NCBI GenBank assembly: GCA_000750105.3 | Contig: JPHH03000064.1 | Location: 62,001-126,000, forward strand | DNA: 64,000 nucleotides | DNA from: Tolypocladium sp. Sup5 PDA-1 | Taxonomy: Eukaryota; Ascomycota; Sordariomycetes; Hypocreales; Ophiocordycipitaceae | Direction: 5' to 3' | In this document: positions 1 to 10,800 of the stretch, one piece after another | How positions within the stretch are numbered: the first letter of the stretch is position 1 | How the letters are laid out: each line of letters begins with the position of its first letter | Program-made: the position numbers and the translations under genes | The notes under the pieces: generated by a model | What the model saw: the letters and a program-made list of their open reading frames with translations, nothing else | What the model was told of the DNA's origin: nothing | Databases searched by the model: none

Positions 1-34
1 CCATGGGTACTGACAGCTAACAGCGCCGGCGCAG

Positions 35-409
35 GGTATCTTGGCCCAGCTGAGAGTTCTTGGAGGAAGTTTGGGGATATCCACATCCACGGTATTCGTG
101 CACACAGAAGCAAATCGATATTTGGCTGGCGTCCTGACTACACATGAGAGAATGACACTTGGCAGAGAAGATACACATCTTTCGAACCAGCAATGGGAGG
201 CAGTCCATGTCGCGTACTCCGAGGCCTTCCGGAAGGGAATGATTGCAGCCGCTGCCGTTTCCGGCGCTGCCATCCTACTGACGCTGGGCGGCTATCGCCG
301 TGACCGGAGAGGCGTGGAGGAACAGCGACGAGCCTTGATACTGGCGGACGGGCCTAACACGGCGCCACAGAACAGTATGACGGAGCGGGACAGTGGTGAG
401 CGGGTGTAA
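35..409 (+). CDS. MFS drug-efflux-type transporter, C-terminal exon only (5' end outside window)
   Basis: This is the last exon of a major facilitator superfamily multidrug-type transporter. The exon opens after a good acceptor: branch site gctaac at 16-21 and cag at 32-34, with the first codons reading GILAQLRVLGG. That resembles the AQxRxLGG stretch before the last helices of fungal 14-TM DHA transporters. A final hydrophobic helix follows at about residues 68-84 of the fragment (MIAAAAVSGAAILLTLGG), then a basic cytoplasmic tail starting YRRDRRG. The stop is at 407-409. The upstream exons lie left of position 1, so substrate and full topology cannot be judged. The family call rests on about 120 residues. 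Confidence 0.6.
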   Translation, partial: GILAQLRVLGGSLGISTSTVFVHTEANRYLAGVLTTHERMTLGREDTHLSNQQWEAVHVAYSEAFRKGMIAAAAVSGAAILLTLGGYRRDRRGVEEQRRALILADGPNTAPQNSMTERDSGERV

Positions 410-1202
410 GGAGGCAGTACTCGGACAGGACGAAGCTTGGAGACAAGTGCCTCCTAGTTGATTTCAGATGGCGTCTGGAAGATTTTGGTGAACTTGCTGG
501 GTTTTGGGTGGCGATTGTTACGATTCTGGCACGGGTAATGCGTCTTTGGGCTGGTCTATTGATTGGTCTGTAGGCGAGTCTTTGGAACGTGACATGGCGG
601 CACAAGGCGAAGTATGTGAAGAGAGAAGATTCTCGCCATGGATGGGATTGGTTTGACAGCAGGATAACTAGAGTATGGACGTGTGTGTTAGCGTGAGGAA
701 AAGGTAAAAGGAAGCGAATGACAGGTAGCATTTAAGCATTGGCCGTCAAGACGACATCGAGTCTCGAGGGAGGTTTACGAAGTCCAGAGTAGAGGTGGGG
801 TAATACTTCGTACTTCGTAATGAATGGCTGACTTATCAACGAATTACCCCAACTCATATAGAGTCATAACCCCGGGTGGCCGACTCCCATCCGTACCTTG
901 AGCTAATAGCACGTAAACTGGCAGCCAGCTATTTCCACCTCAATCTGTTTGCCCGCGTCCCCTCTCATCGTCGTTGTCCAAGGTAAAACAAGCCCGTCCA
1001 TCTGTCCGTCCGTCTGTTCGTCAGCTGCTGTGTTGGGTTACGAGGCAGACAATTGGGCCTTGTCGTCTGATTGCTAATCAATGAATGGATCCATCCGCGC
1101 AGCTACAACACCAAGCCAGACAGAACACGCCAGATATTCAGTTACTCACTCACTCACCCACTCAACCCACTCAACCCACCCAGGCAAGACAAGGTCTTCT
1201 TG
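410..1202. other. Intergenic region and promoter of the downstream SDR gene
   Basis: About 790 bp between the MFS stop and the SDR start, both on the plus strand. I see no coding exon. It contains a short GTAC-rich motif (taatacttcgtacttcgtaa at 801-820) of the kind found repeatedly in this window, and a CT-rich stretch with tccgtccgtc-type repeats near 1005-1020 that probably lies in the promoter or 5' leader of the SDR gene. Confidence 0.6.
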
Positions 1203-2610
1203 ATGCGCCTCGCTGCCCGCAGCTTCACGACTCTCCGCGCCGCCGCCAGCCTCGCCCGCCAGCCTCTCCGCTGCTCGACCTCGGTGAACCGTAACCGTCT
1301 CGGTCTTCTCGCCAGCTTCAGCTCCCGCCTCCTCGGAACAATGGCCTCGTCTGCCGCCAAGCGCCTCGCCGGCAAGACCATCTTGGTCACCGGCGCCTCC
1401 TCGGGCATCGGCCGCTCCACGGCCCTCGAGTTTGCCCGCACCAGCCCCCAGGACCTGCGGCTCATCCTCACGGCCCGCCGCATCGACTCCCTCCGTGAGG
1501 TCGCTGGCCAGATCGCCAAGGAAGTTGGCGACGGCGTCAGGGTCCTGCCTGTCAAGCTCGACGTGAGCAACCCGGACGAGGTCCGTGGCTTCGTCGGCGG
1601 CCTGCCGGAGGAATGGAGGGACATTAACGTTCTCGTCAACAATGCGTGAGTACACACAGTCGTCCGTCCGTCCGTCCGTCCCGTTCACCACCTGCGGAAG
1701 TGGACGTCTTACCCGGGAGAGGCTGGCTTGTCTGACCACTGTCTACCCTCAGCGGCCTCGTCAAGGGCGTGGCGCGAGCCCCCGAGATTGACGAGCAGGA
1801 CATGAACGTCGTCTTCTCCACCAACGTCACCGGCCTCATCAACATGACCCAGGCTATCATGCCCATCTTCCAGAAGCGCCCAGACGGCGGCCAGGGCGAT
1901 ATCATCAACGTTGGCTCCATCGCCGGTATGTCCCGCTCTTCTCCTCTTGCACAGCAATAGAGGCTTTGCTGTAAACGTCGTGTCCTGCTGGCCTCGTGCT
2001 GATCGTGCTTGTTCGTTGGCCACGTAGGCCGAGAAGCCTACCCTGGCGGCTCCATCTACTGCGCAAGCAAGGCCGCCGTGCGCAGCTTCACCGACAGCTT
2101 GAGAAAGGAGCTCATTGCCACTAGGATCAGGGTCATCGAGATAGATCCCGGCCAGGTCGAGACGGTAGGTCGACGTGGAGACGCCTGCTCCAGCAAGCCA
2201 TTGCCCAGCCGTGTTCCGTTTCGCATCCTGACCTCGACCGCCTCCGCAGGAATTCTCTCTCGTCAGGTTCTCCGGCGACAAGGCCAAAGCCGATGCCGTG
2301 TACGCGTAAGTTGAACCCCAATGCAACACCCGTTCCTCTCATGTAGAGCAATGCATGGACTTACGAGACCCCCTTTTGCCTTCATCAGGGGTTGCGAGCC
2401 TCTGACTCCAGACGACATTGCCGAGGTCGTCGTCTTCACGGCCACCCGACGCGAGAACTTGGTCATCGCCGACACGCTGGTCTACCCCAACCACCAGGTA
2501 AGTCCGACAAAAGAACGCTCGCAAGTAGTCATACCGGGTGAGGCAGCTGACAGTGCTTTGCCCGTTCCTTGCAGGCGTCCGCACTCATCATGCATCGCAA
2601 AAACGCTTAA
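1203..2610 (+). CDS. Short-chain dehydrogenase, yeast YMR226C-type (NADP-dependent 3-hydroxy acid / serine dehydrogenase family)
   Basis: Six exons: 1203-1645, 1753-1925, 2028-2164, 2250-2305, 2389-2497, 2575-2610; 317 aa in frame throughout. The classical SDR motifs appear in order: TGASSGIG cofactor loop, VNNAG (formed across intron 1), INVGSIAG with the catalytic serine, and YCASK with catalytic Tyr and Lys. The end of the Rossmann core reads EIDPGQVET. The family oxidises beta-hydroxy acids such as L-allo-threonine and serine with NADP. A second in-frame ATG at 1341 would give a 271-aa protein, close to the yeast length. The longer form adds an Arg/Ser/Ala-rich leader without acidic residues that looks like a mitochondrial presequence, so two protein forms are possible. 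Intron 1 carries a (GTCC)n run. Family call is firm; substrate is inferred. Confidence 0.88.
1661..1682. repeat. (GTCC)n microsatellite inside SDR intron 1
   Basis: Five or more uninterrupted copies of cgtc/gtcc lie within the first intron of the SDR gene, well inside both splice sites. A simple tandem repeat; length variation would not affect the coding sequence. Confidence 0.85.
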
Positions 2611-3342
2611 ACGGACTCGGCATGGCCCTGGTTACCGTGCGTAGAGAGACTTGAATATGATGAAATATACTACTACTGGCACTCGCATAAACCGTCCCAG
2701 AGTCTACACGTCTACGTTACCATGGCAGCCGTATCTACAACGGCGTTCCGTTAGCCCGCCTTCGCCGTGAGCAAACAACGACCCATCCGAGTCGTACACA
2801 CCAGCGTCATCCTGCCTCGCCGCGACAGACAAATGTTCGAAAATTTCTCTTGCCCCTAACCCACCAGCCGCGAGGCTGTGACCACATGGATCTGAGTTAG
2901 GAGCCTTCTAGGGTCGATGGACTTTGATCTACCAGCGTTCCGTTAAGAATCCATTCTAGGTTGAATCGGATCCTTGCCGTCGATAAAGCGACGGCACCGC
3001 TGGGGTAAAGAGGAAGAAGAAAAAGGGGGGGAGAGGGCAGGCTGGGGCACATGATAATCACGGTGCTGACTGGCGACGCTCATGCCACCAGAAACCAGTC
3101 ACAAGGAAACTCACATTGCCACGACACAATGAGTCGCTTGATGATGATTGCCATCTAATATGCCCACGTCGCTACACGCTGTAGCCGTCTTTCCGCAGTT
3201 GCGGCTTTCCCAAAAGACATCCGAGACGCCACGCTTGCAAGGATAAGAGCATCGAAAACCATGGTACCTCTGCGGAAAAATGATAATGTGCGAGCGCACT
3301 AGCCCCGACATAAACATCATAAACGGCAGACATCCCTCCGCC
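2611..3342. other. Convergent 3' intergenic region
   Basis: The SDR (plus) and PRPP synthetase (minus) genes converge here, so this 730 bp should hold both 3' untranslated regions and terminators. No convincing ORF is present. A purine-rich stretch (gaagaagaaaaagggggggag) sits near 3010-3035. Confidence 0.55.
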
Positions 3343-5028
3343 TTAGTCTCCAGTGTGCTGGAATAGAGGAGAGATGGACTCGCCGTAATGGTTGCGGCGG
3401 ATGGCTTCTGCCAGCAGGAACGAAAGATCAAGAATGACCAGTTTGCTGGTGTTCCTTGCCCGATCTTGGTTGATGGGGAAGCTGTTTGTGACGACGATGG
3501 TGTCAATGCACTCGCACGCTTGCAGCTGCTCCAGGCAGTCTCCGCCAAAGACACCGTGTGTAGCAATACAGTACACCTTCTTGGCAAACCCCTTCTTCAC
3601 CACAGTCTCGGCTGCGGCGATCCAAGACCCGGGCTTGTCGATCATGTCATCCACAATGAAGACGGTCCGGTTCCTCACGTTCCCGACAAGAGTGATCATA
3701 TGCTCAGCTTTCGGGTTTTGAAACGCGTTGTCTTCCTCGTCAGAACTGGCTGCCGGATCGCCACCTCCTCCGAGGGTCTGCCGTTCGGGCACAAAAAAAG
3801 ATGAAGCGTGCGACATGGTCATTGGGTCCTCCTCTAGAACGCTGTTTTCGGTCGCCGACCTTGCGGGAGAGGGAAAGTCGTCTTCGACGATATGACCTTG
3901 CACCAGACGACCATGAATAACCTCGTGTGCCCGGCGATCATCATAGTCTTGGTCGACGGCCGTGGGCAGCTCGGGAGTTCTTCGCGGCGGAGTGGTGTTT
4001 AGATCCGCGGCAGCTGAGGAACTGCTTTCGGGTACCCTCAGCGAGCTCTCGCTGTGCCGCGTAGGCGAACCCCTCGAGTCTGCAATAATCCTGGGATTCC
4101 TTATGGGGGTCCGTTCGGCATTGGCACCCTGATCTTCCTCAGCAGAGGTGCTGGTGTCCCCTCCGGCCGGAGTTTCGAGCGCTGGCTGCCGCTCGACGCC
4201 ATCGAGATGATGCATAATCATACTGGCCGTCATGTTTGTGCCACGCTTCCTGTCGGTCGTGACCATGCCAAAGTTGAGCTTGAGAGCGTCGGCAAGTGAA
4301 GTCACTCGCTTAGTGCCGCCAGCATTTTTGGACACGACCACGGCCTCCCGCCAGTTGGGGACATTGCGGCGGATCCACTTGGCGACGATGGGCTCGGCGT
4401 GAAGGTTATCCACGGGGCACTTGAAGAATCCTTGCATCTGCGAGGCATGGAGGTCGACGGTAATGACATGCTTTACGCCGGCGACGCCAAGCAAGTTGGC
4501 GAGCATGCGGGCGGTGATAGCACCCCTGTGGGATTTCTTCTTGGATTGGCGGCTGTAGGGGAAGTACGGGAGGACAGCTGCGAGGGGTGAGCATGGCGTC
4601 GGGAGTGATCCAGGCCAGGCCTGGGGTACAGTCAGGAGCCCGGGTACCGACCTGTGACCTTGTTGGCGGAGCCGCCTTTGCATGCAGAGATCATGATGAG
4701 CAGCTCCATGATGGAGTCGTTGATCCTGGGGCTGCCCGACTGGACGACGAACACGTCCTTCTCTCGGACGCTGGTCAGGATCCTGACGCTTGTCTCGCCC
4801 TTTTTCGAGGTGGTTAGTCGGGGGGTTGACGAGGCTGTGCATCGTGTGTTTGGAACAAAGCATGGCAGGACAGGCGGGAGTCGGTAGGACGGAAAGGAAC
4901 TGTTACGGGGAGCTCACATTGGAGAATTGGGTCAGCTCCGCGTCCGCAGGAGTCATGCCCAGGTTCTCACATATCTGGCCGGTGAGAGCTGGGCACGAGT
5001 TGCCGGCGAAGATGAGCGTGTTGCGCAT
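3343..5028 (-). CDS. Ribose-phosphate pyrophosphokinase (PRPP synthetase), Prs1/Prs5-like with non-homologous insertion
   Basis: Complement of three exons: 4918-5028, 4652-4799, 3343-4577; 497 aa. The enzyme makes PRPP from ribose 5-phosphate and ATP for nucleotide, NAD, His and Trp synthesis. Visible in order: N-terminal NTLIFAGNSCPALTG; the KKKSHRGAITAR flexible-loop region; VDLHASQMQGFF; VVVSKNAGGTKRVTSLADAL, which matches the fungal Prs5/Prs1 variant of the ATP/metal-binding region; and the PRPP-binding FIVDDMID. Residues about 201-378 form an acidic, Ser/Pro-rich insertion absent from canonical 320-aa enzymes. Yeast Prs1 and Prs5 carry such non-homologous regions, and Prs5 links to cell-wall-integrity signalling. 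The start was chosen at MRNTLIF because homology begins there. Probably a subunit of a heteromeric complex; other PRS genes should exist elsewhere. Confidence 0.92.
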
Positions 5029-5798
5029 TGTGGCCGACCCATGCAGAGCGCTGTGGAGGGTTGGAGGAGGAGAGCTGGGCGATGGCAGGAGAGAAGCTTT
5101 TTTTTTCTCTTCCTTCTCGCGAGTCACAAGGTGGGCTACAGTGGGAAGAAAGCGGACTGTACACTGTACGAGGGCTGCGCTTGCCTGTACCTCCACGCCG
5201 GCCACTCGCTGTTTCCGCGCTTGGTCAGCACACTCAGGTCGCCGCGTCCTCACGCACGCACTCGGTCCAGCAATCATCAATCAGTGAGTGTTCCCTGCCC
5301 CGTCGGTCGAGAGACATCATCATCCTGAGCCTCTGCGTAATCTCTCGCCGACTTGCCGGCTTGATTCATCGAACCACCGCGCTGCACTGCACAGTGCACT
5401 CACTCTCCGTTCATGAGCTTGCATCTCCCCACCGTCACTATCCTCATTCGTCGCCTGATCTCCCTCCTCGCGACACTGCTGGCGGAGAAATACAGTGTGA
5501 GGGGAAACTGTGCTGCTGATACTGGTCCTGGCCAATCGAGCGGCGTATCTGGATTCTGGGCTTTACGTATCAACCGCATCCTTCTCTTGACCGGCATTGG
5601 CACTCTCCGAATGGAAGCACCAGCAGTCCTTCCCGACTCAAGCCAAGACAGGTCGAGTATCAACGAGTGCCAGCGAAGAGGTCGTCGACGAGCCAAGAAA
5701 ACGCAGCCAGCCATAGCCTTTTCGCGCCAGCCCTGACCTGACACTCCAACGCACGCTCATCATCAACCTCACCCTGTGTCTTCGTACCCATCCTCGCC
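5029..5798. promoter_or_regulatory. Divergent promoter region, PRPP synthetase / asteroid-domain gene
   Basis: 770 bp separate the two start codons, which point away from each other. A poly-pyrimidine tract (tttttttttctcttccttctc) lies at about 5099-5120, just upstream of the PRPP synthetase start. A 107-codon frame at 5413-5736 has no recognisable product and is more likely leader sequence. Confidence 0.5.
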
Positions 5799-7635
5799 AT
5801 GGGCATCCCGTATCTCACAGCTACCCTGGAGCCCTACGCCGTCCGCCGCCGCCTGCAGGACGAAGCTGTCGTCATCGATGGCCCAGCGCTGGCATATCAC
5901 ATCCTCCACGTGTGCAGGGTAAACGGCATCAGCCAGCCGTCATATCAGCTTCTCGGCCAGTCAACCGTCGCCTGGCTGGACGAGCTGTCAAGCCATGGAG
6001 TCGCTACGTGAGTCGTACCCTATGCCGCTCGCAAACAACTTTGATGGAACCAAGACTAATTATTTGGGCCGCAGCCAGGCCATCTACTTTGATGGGCATC
6101 TGCCTACGTCGAAGCGCCAGGTGCGCATGGAGAGGTTAACGAAAAGCACTGCACAGATCAGCAGATTCTTCTCGAACACCCCGCAAGGATGCCCCAGGAA
6201 CCAAATGGCGTTTGTTGATGGCAAAGACGACGGCGGGAGACTTGACCTCCTCAAGACTGGCATCCCCGGGACGAAGCCTTTCGCGGACCCCAGCTTCCTC
6301 GTACCGGCCATCATCGACGCCCTCAGACAAAGCACCCAGTATCAAGCCCTGGTCTTGCTTGTTCCCGGCGAGGCAGACATCTACTGTGCAAAGCACATGC
6401 TGGAACGAGGCGGTTCCGTCCTGACATCAGACTCCGATCTGTTGGCACACAGCCTGGGTGATGGGCAGGTCGTCTTCTTTAGAGACCTGCACAGGGACAC
6501 CGACTCGGCGATCCTCTGCTCGAGCTTTGCACCCAAAGAGATATGCCAGAAACTCGGCCTGTCGCCATCGGCAGACCCCACTCGACTGGCTTATGAGCGG
6601 AAACAATTGCCCTGCGCGGGGCTTCCACAGCTAGTACGGGCTTGCTCTCGGCCAGCGCTGGATCAATCCGACTACCACACGTTTCGCCAGGAATACGAGC
6701 ACCGCGAGGGTGACGAGTTCCCAGATGGGCGTTTGCTTCAACTCAACCGTCTTGACCCGAGGATATCGGAGGTCATCGTTCAGCTCCACCATGCCTCCAG
6801 TAAACCAAACGGCGAGCATGGCGATGTCAGGATGTATCTCCCCGTCTTGGTCGAGAGTCCCACTAAGGGGAATGCATGGGAGCAGAGCACTCCTGTCCGC
6901 CAGTTGGCGTATACTTTACTTGGACTTGCGTCGCCCGAGTCCAGCACTCCAATACTAGAATATAGACGCATCCAAAGCACGACACAAAAGGGAAGAAAGA
7001 TTGAGTCGATATCGGCGACCGAGGCCCAACGGTTTATCAAGGAGATGCTGGACCTCATGGAGCGGATAAAACAAGTCTCCCGTGGACATGAAAGGGTCTA
7101 TTGGCCGCTACTCTGCCTCGCACTCGACATGTGCGAGTGCCAGAAACAGGACAAGCAATCGCACGCCTGGCACGCATTCCAACAACGGCACAAGCCGCCT
7201 GATGCAAAAGCGAGCAAAATTAGCTGGGATCTTGCCCACTTCGTTGCGCAGCTCCAAGCTACGTGCTACTCGCTCCGAATCCTTCGCCAAGTGCTCTTCG
7301 TTGTTCTGGACGGCGGGATGGAGCTCAACCCTCCAAATGTCAAGCAACTACAAACGGCACTGCTAGATCTTCCTCCATTAACAGACTTCCCTGACATAAA
7401 CGGCACATTGGATCTTCTAGTCACGTCCAGACAAAAAGGGCTGGTCCGGGCCTTAGGCGAGTTGCTCGGTGTATCTCTGCCCTTGGCACCGAAGCCTTCT
7501 GATAGTTTTAAAGTTACCAAAAACGTCAAGAAGAGGACTGGAAGTAAGGGGCGAGAGGAAGCATCCCACAAGTTGGCCTTGACGTCCAAAGCCTCGAGTA
7601 CGGGTAACAAATTTAGCCTCCTATCTGTCGACTAA
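5799..7635 (+). CDS. XPG/FEN1-fold protein with asteroid-type domain
   Basis: Two exons, 5799-6007 and 6075-7635; 589 aa. The start MGIPYLTATLEPYA followed by VIDGPALAYHI is the typical N-terminal region of the XPG nuclease fold. After the intron, YFDGHLP continues it, and the XPG-I region appears as VPGEADIYCAKHM and VLTSDSDLLAHS, with acidic residues where FEN1-type nucleases bind metal. The asteroid family shares this fold but often lacks proven nuclease activity. The C-terminal half is helical with no recognised domain and ends in a Lys-rich tail (TKNVKKRTGSKGREE). The intron has gtgagt and gccgcag ends and joins in phase. Whether the protein cuts DNA or RNA is unknown. Confidence 0.75.
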
Positions 7636-7822
7636 CCCAAAACAAACAAGCAAGGATTACACAAAAGGCATCGCCCTGTAGTCATGCGAAGAGTATAGCA
7701 CACGCGCGGATGCCCGTCTTAGATTCCTCAGCACAATACAGGATGATAGCTAAGATCAATTCAATGTGATTTGTCCTACACACCTCACCACAGCCAGCAA
7801 AGCGCAACACCCTCATTCCAAA

Positions 7823-10800
7823 TTATTGTACAACCCCCCAAAATTCCGGGGGTCCGTGGATGTCATCCAACAGTTTCAAGAAGGAATTTGCGTTCTCTTG
7901 CGCCTCCTTCACGTCTTGTAATAAGTCTTCGTGTGCGTTTGCGCCTTCCGCCGTGCGAATTATCCTCCATGCGCGGCGGAACTCATCGCGTATGGACACG
8001 ATGCCGTTATGTGTGACTGTTCGAGCGACGTTGTGGTCCAGCTCGAACGGGTCCTCGATGGCGAAAAGATATCGATGCCGTATCTCCTTGACTTCCCCGC
8101 CCCTGGTTGGTGCCTGCGCGGACTTGGGCTGGCCATCATGCCCAGCTGCGACTGGCTGCGCGAGTGGCGGTTGAGCCGGTTCTTGCTCAGCTTGGGGATT
8201 CGATATCACGCCCATGCCCTGAACTTCAAACACTGTCTTGGCTCCGGTCCAGCCCTTCTCCTGCTTCGCCAGCAACCCGCCCTGCGCTCGCAGGCTCAGG
8301 ACGTCTCTGCCCCAGTCGAAACCCTTCCCCTGACCGTTACTTAACATGCCGCCTTGAGCAAAATATTCGAAGAAGCCGCGCAGGAGGTGGCCGATACTCT
8401 CGGAGTTGTGGTTGAGTTGGTTGCTCGCAGCGAGATGCACGATTTCGTTCTCATTGCCCCAGAACTGGACGTTGTAACCACGGCATCGAACTGTAGAGTC
8501 AACCTCAGCAGGCGAGAGGTCCGGAGGAGGTCGCGGTGCAAGTTGCTGCAGATTGGGGCACACAAACGGCTGCGCGACGTTGACGAGGTAGTGCAGTACC
8601 ATCAACACGTAGCCGTAGCTGCTCAAAGTACCGCGGTATCCCGAGTTTATCCCCCGTACCTTGGCCCAGTGCTTTATGAACAGTACCATCGGCCTTACCC
8701 TGGGATCTGCGTGGGAGTAGCACCGCAAGAGTGCGGTGTTATGGAGCGCGAGGTGGGCTGAGAAATTGATGTCACACTGGACACCAGCGCCAGTCGTAGG
8801 AAACTCAAGAAGGTCTCGATACCTGTCCCGCGGCTGGTTCGGTGCCATCTTCCGTGGATCCTGTAGCTTCCTGATCCTAGAAACCAGGTCTGACGAACCG
8901 GGAGGCACGGGAATAAAAAAGTCGCGGTCCAGGGGCCCTGGGACAACCTTGCGGAGCGGTGACCGCAGCAGCCTGATGTATTCTGCAATGTCCGTCGCAG
9001 GTGCCGCATCGCACTTGCCCTTTTCAAGAGCCCTCTCAAGGTCCAAGGAGAGATGGAGACACTTGTGCCTTTGGCTCACGGCCTCGAAGGCGAGCTGGCT
9101 GTCGGTTTGGCCGACAGCAGCCTCCATCATCTCGCGAACATCATCTTGTGCGATGCCTGAGATGTATTGAGCGATGAATTGCTGTTGCGCCGCGCTGGAC
9201 AGTTCGTCTAAGCCGTGCCGCAGACTGTTCCATACACCTCTAGCTCTCGCGCAGTATTGCGAAGGTGTCTCCTCCTGGCCCTGCTCAAGCACAGCCAGCT
9301 GAACTGACGGTATCCTTTTGACTTTGTCAAGCGTCAGCTGTAGATCTTTGGTATACGAAATAGGATCGATGCCAAAGTTCCTCCTCCACTGAATATCTTT
9401 CCACGTCAACAAAGCCTGCTCAGCCTGTGGCTGAAAGTCGTAAATGGCATCTCTGGCAGGCCAGGTATCCCAAGTCTGCAATGTCTGCTCCCCGTCGACC
9501 TGAGTGAATACGCCGAGAAGAGACCGATTGCTGGGCATGTTATAGAGCGGCTGGAAGGCAAGAGAGGGATACGCTGCCAAGCGCTTCCGAAGCTGAGGGT
9601 CGTAGAGCCCTTGGACAAAAGCCTGGCAAACGCTGTTCAGGACTGTCCAGTCTAGAGCGGTGAATTCGCGGTAGTTTGAGAGAGTGACATCTCGTCCACC
9701 CGCCTTCCGAAGCACTCTCTTGGCTAAACCGTAGTACACTGACAGAGTATCGTCGGGTCCCTGCTGAAGCTGGAAGCGCTTTGTCTCCCTGCCATCGCCG
9801 CATGGAACCTCGAACTCCGTGGGCGACGAGGAATCGGCACCAGTTTTCTTGAAATCAACATCAGTCTTCTTGGAACCGGCGTCAGTATTCTTGAAATCGG
9901 CGTCCGTCTTGTTGGAATCGGCGTCAGTCTTCTTGGCACCGGCGTCTTCATCATCATTGCCTTGGGAGGTAGCGTCAGGTTCATGCTCCTCGTCATCGTC
10001 CGCAGCTTCCCTGGTATTGTTGTCAGTGCCACTCTCCCACTTTTGACGTTCAGCCACGAGTGCACGTCGGAGAGATTCGGGTGGATTTTCGCAGAGCTTG
10101 ATGATGGGAACCCTGGTGCGACTGAGGAGTCTTGCACCTAAGCCAGCATCGAGAAATGCCTTTTCGACCAGCCGTGGGATAGGCGAACCAGTCGCGTCTG
10201 GTTGTATTTGGGACAGGGGCGAGAGCAGTCCAAGATCCATGTCTGATGCTTTTGTCGCAAACCCGGACGACAGACTTCCAAAGCACTTGAGCTCCACGGA
10301 CTGAGGAGGAAAGTCAGGTGCTGCGCTTTCTTGTTGTTCGTGGCGAGAAATTACATCTCGACATATGCTTTCGATGCGCTGCCGGAAGGCCTCCTTGTCG
10401 GCGATTTCAGATCTGTCGATTTCAGAACTGGAGACGACTTGATAACAAAGTCTATCCAAGAAACGAGCTTGAGAAGCCATTTCCTCAGGCCTGAAGAAGG
10501 GCCGCCGCTGATTCTGCGGCGGCCCGTGGCCATATCGAGTGGCCTGGGCCGAAGATGGATCATGCTGGAACGGCGGAGGGTCTCGTCGACCGTGCTGGCG
10601 GAAACGAGGATTATTCCAAGGCATATTTCCGACATGGCTTGGAGCAGAGCTGCTCCACGATGCATTTCCATGCGGTGAATAGGCATGTCCAGGCCAGGCC
10701 ATGGCACTTGAATGGGGCGCGGCGGCATGTGCGTATCGTTGGTCAGGGCGAGCGTGATTGCCAAAGCCAGAATTGGCTTGATGAGGAGGCTGCTGAGGTC

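Noticed and set aside
5413..5736. 107-codon frame upstream of the asteroid-domain gene
   Set aside because: No homology or signal peptide; it ends 62 bp before the real start and is more likely leader sequence.
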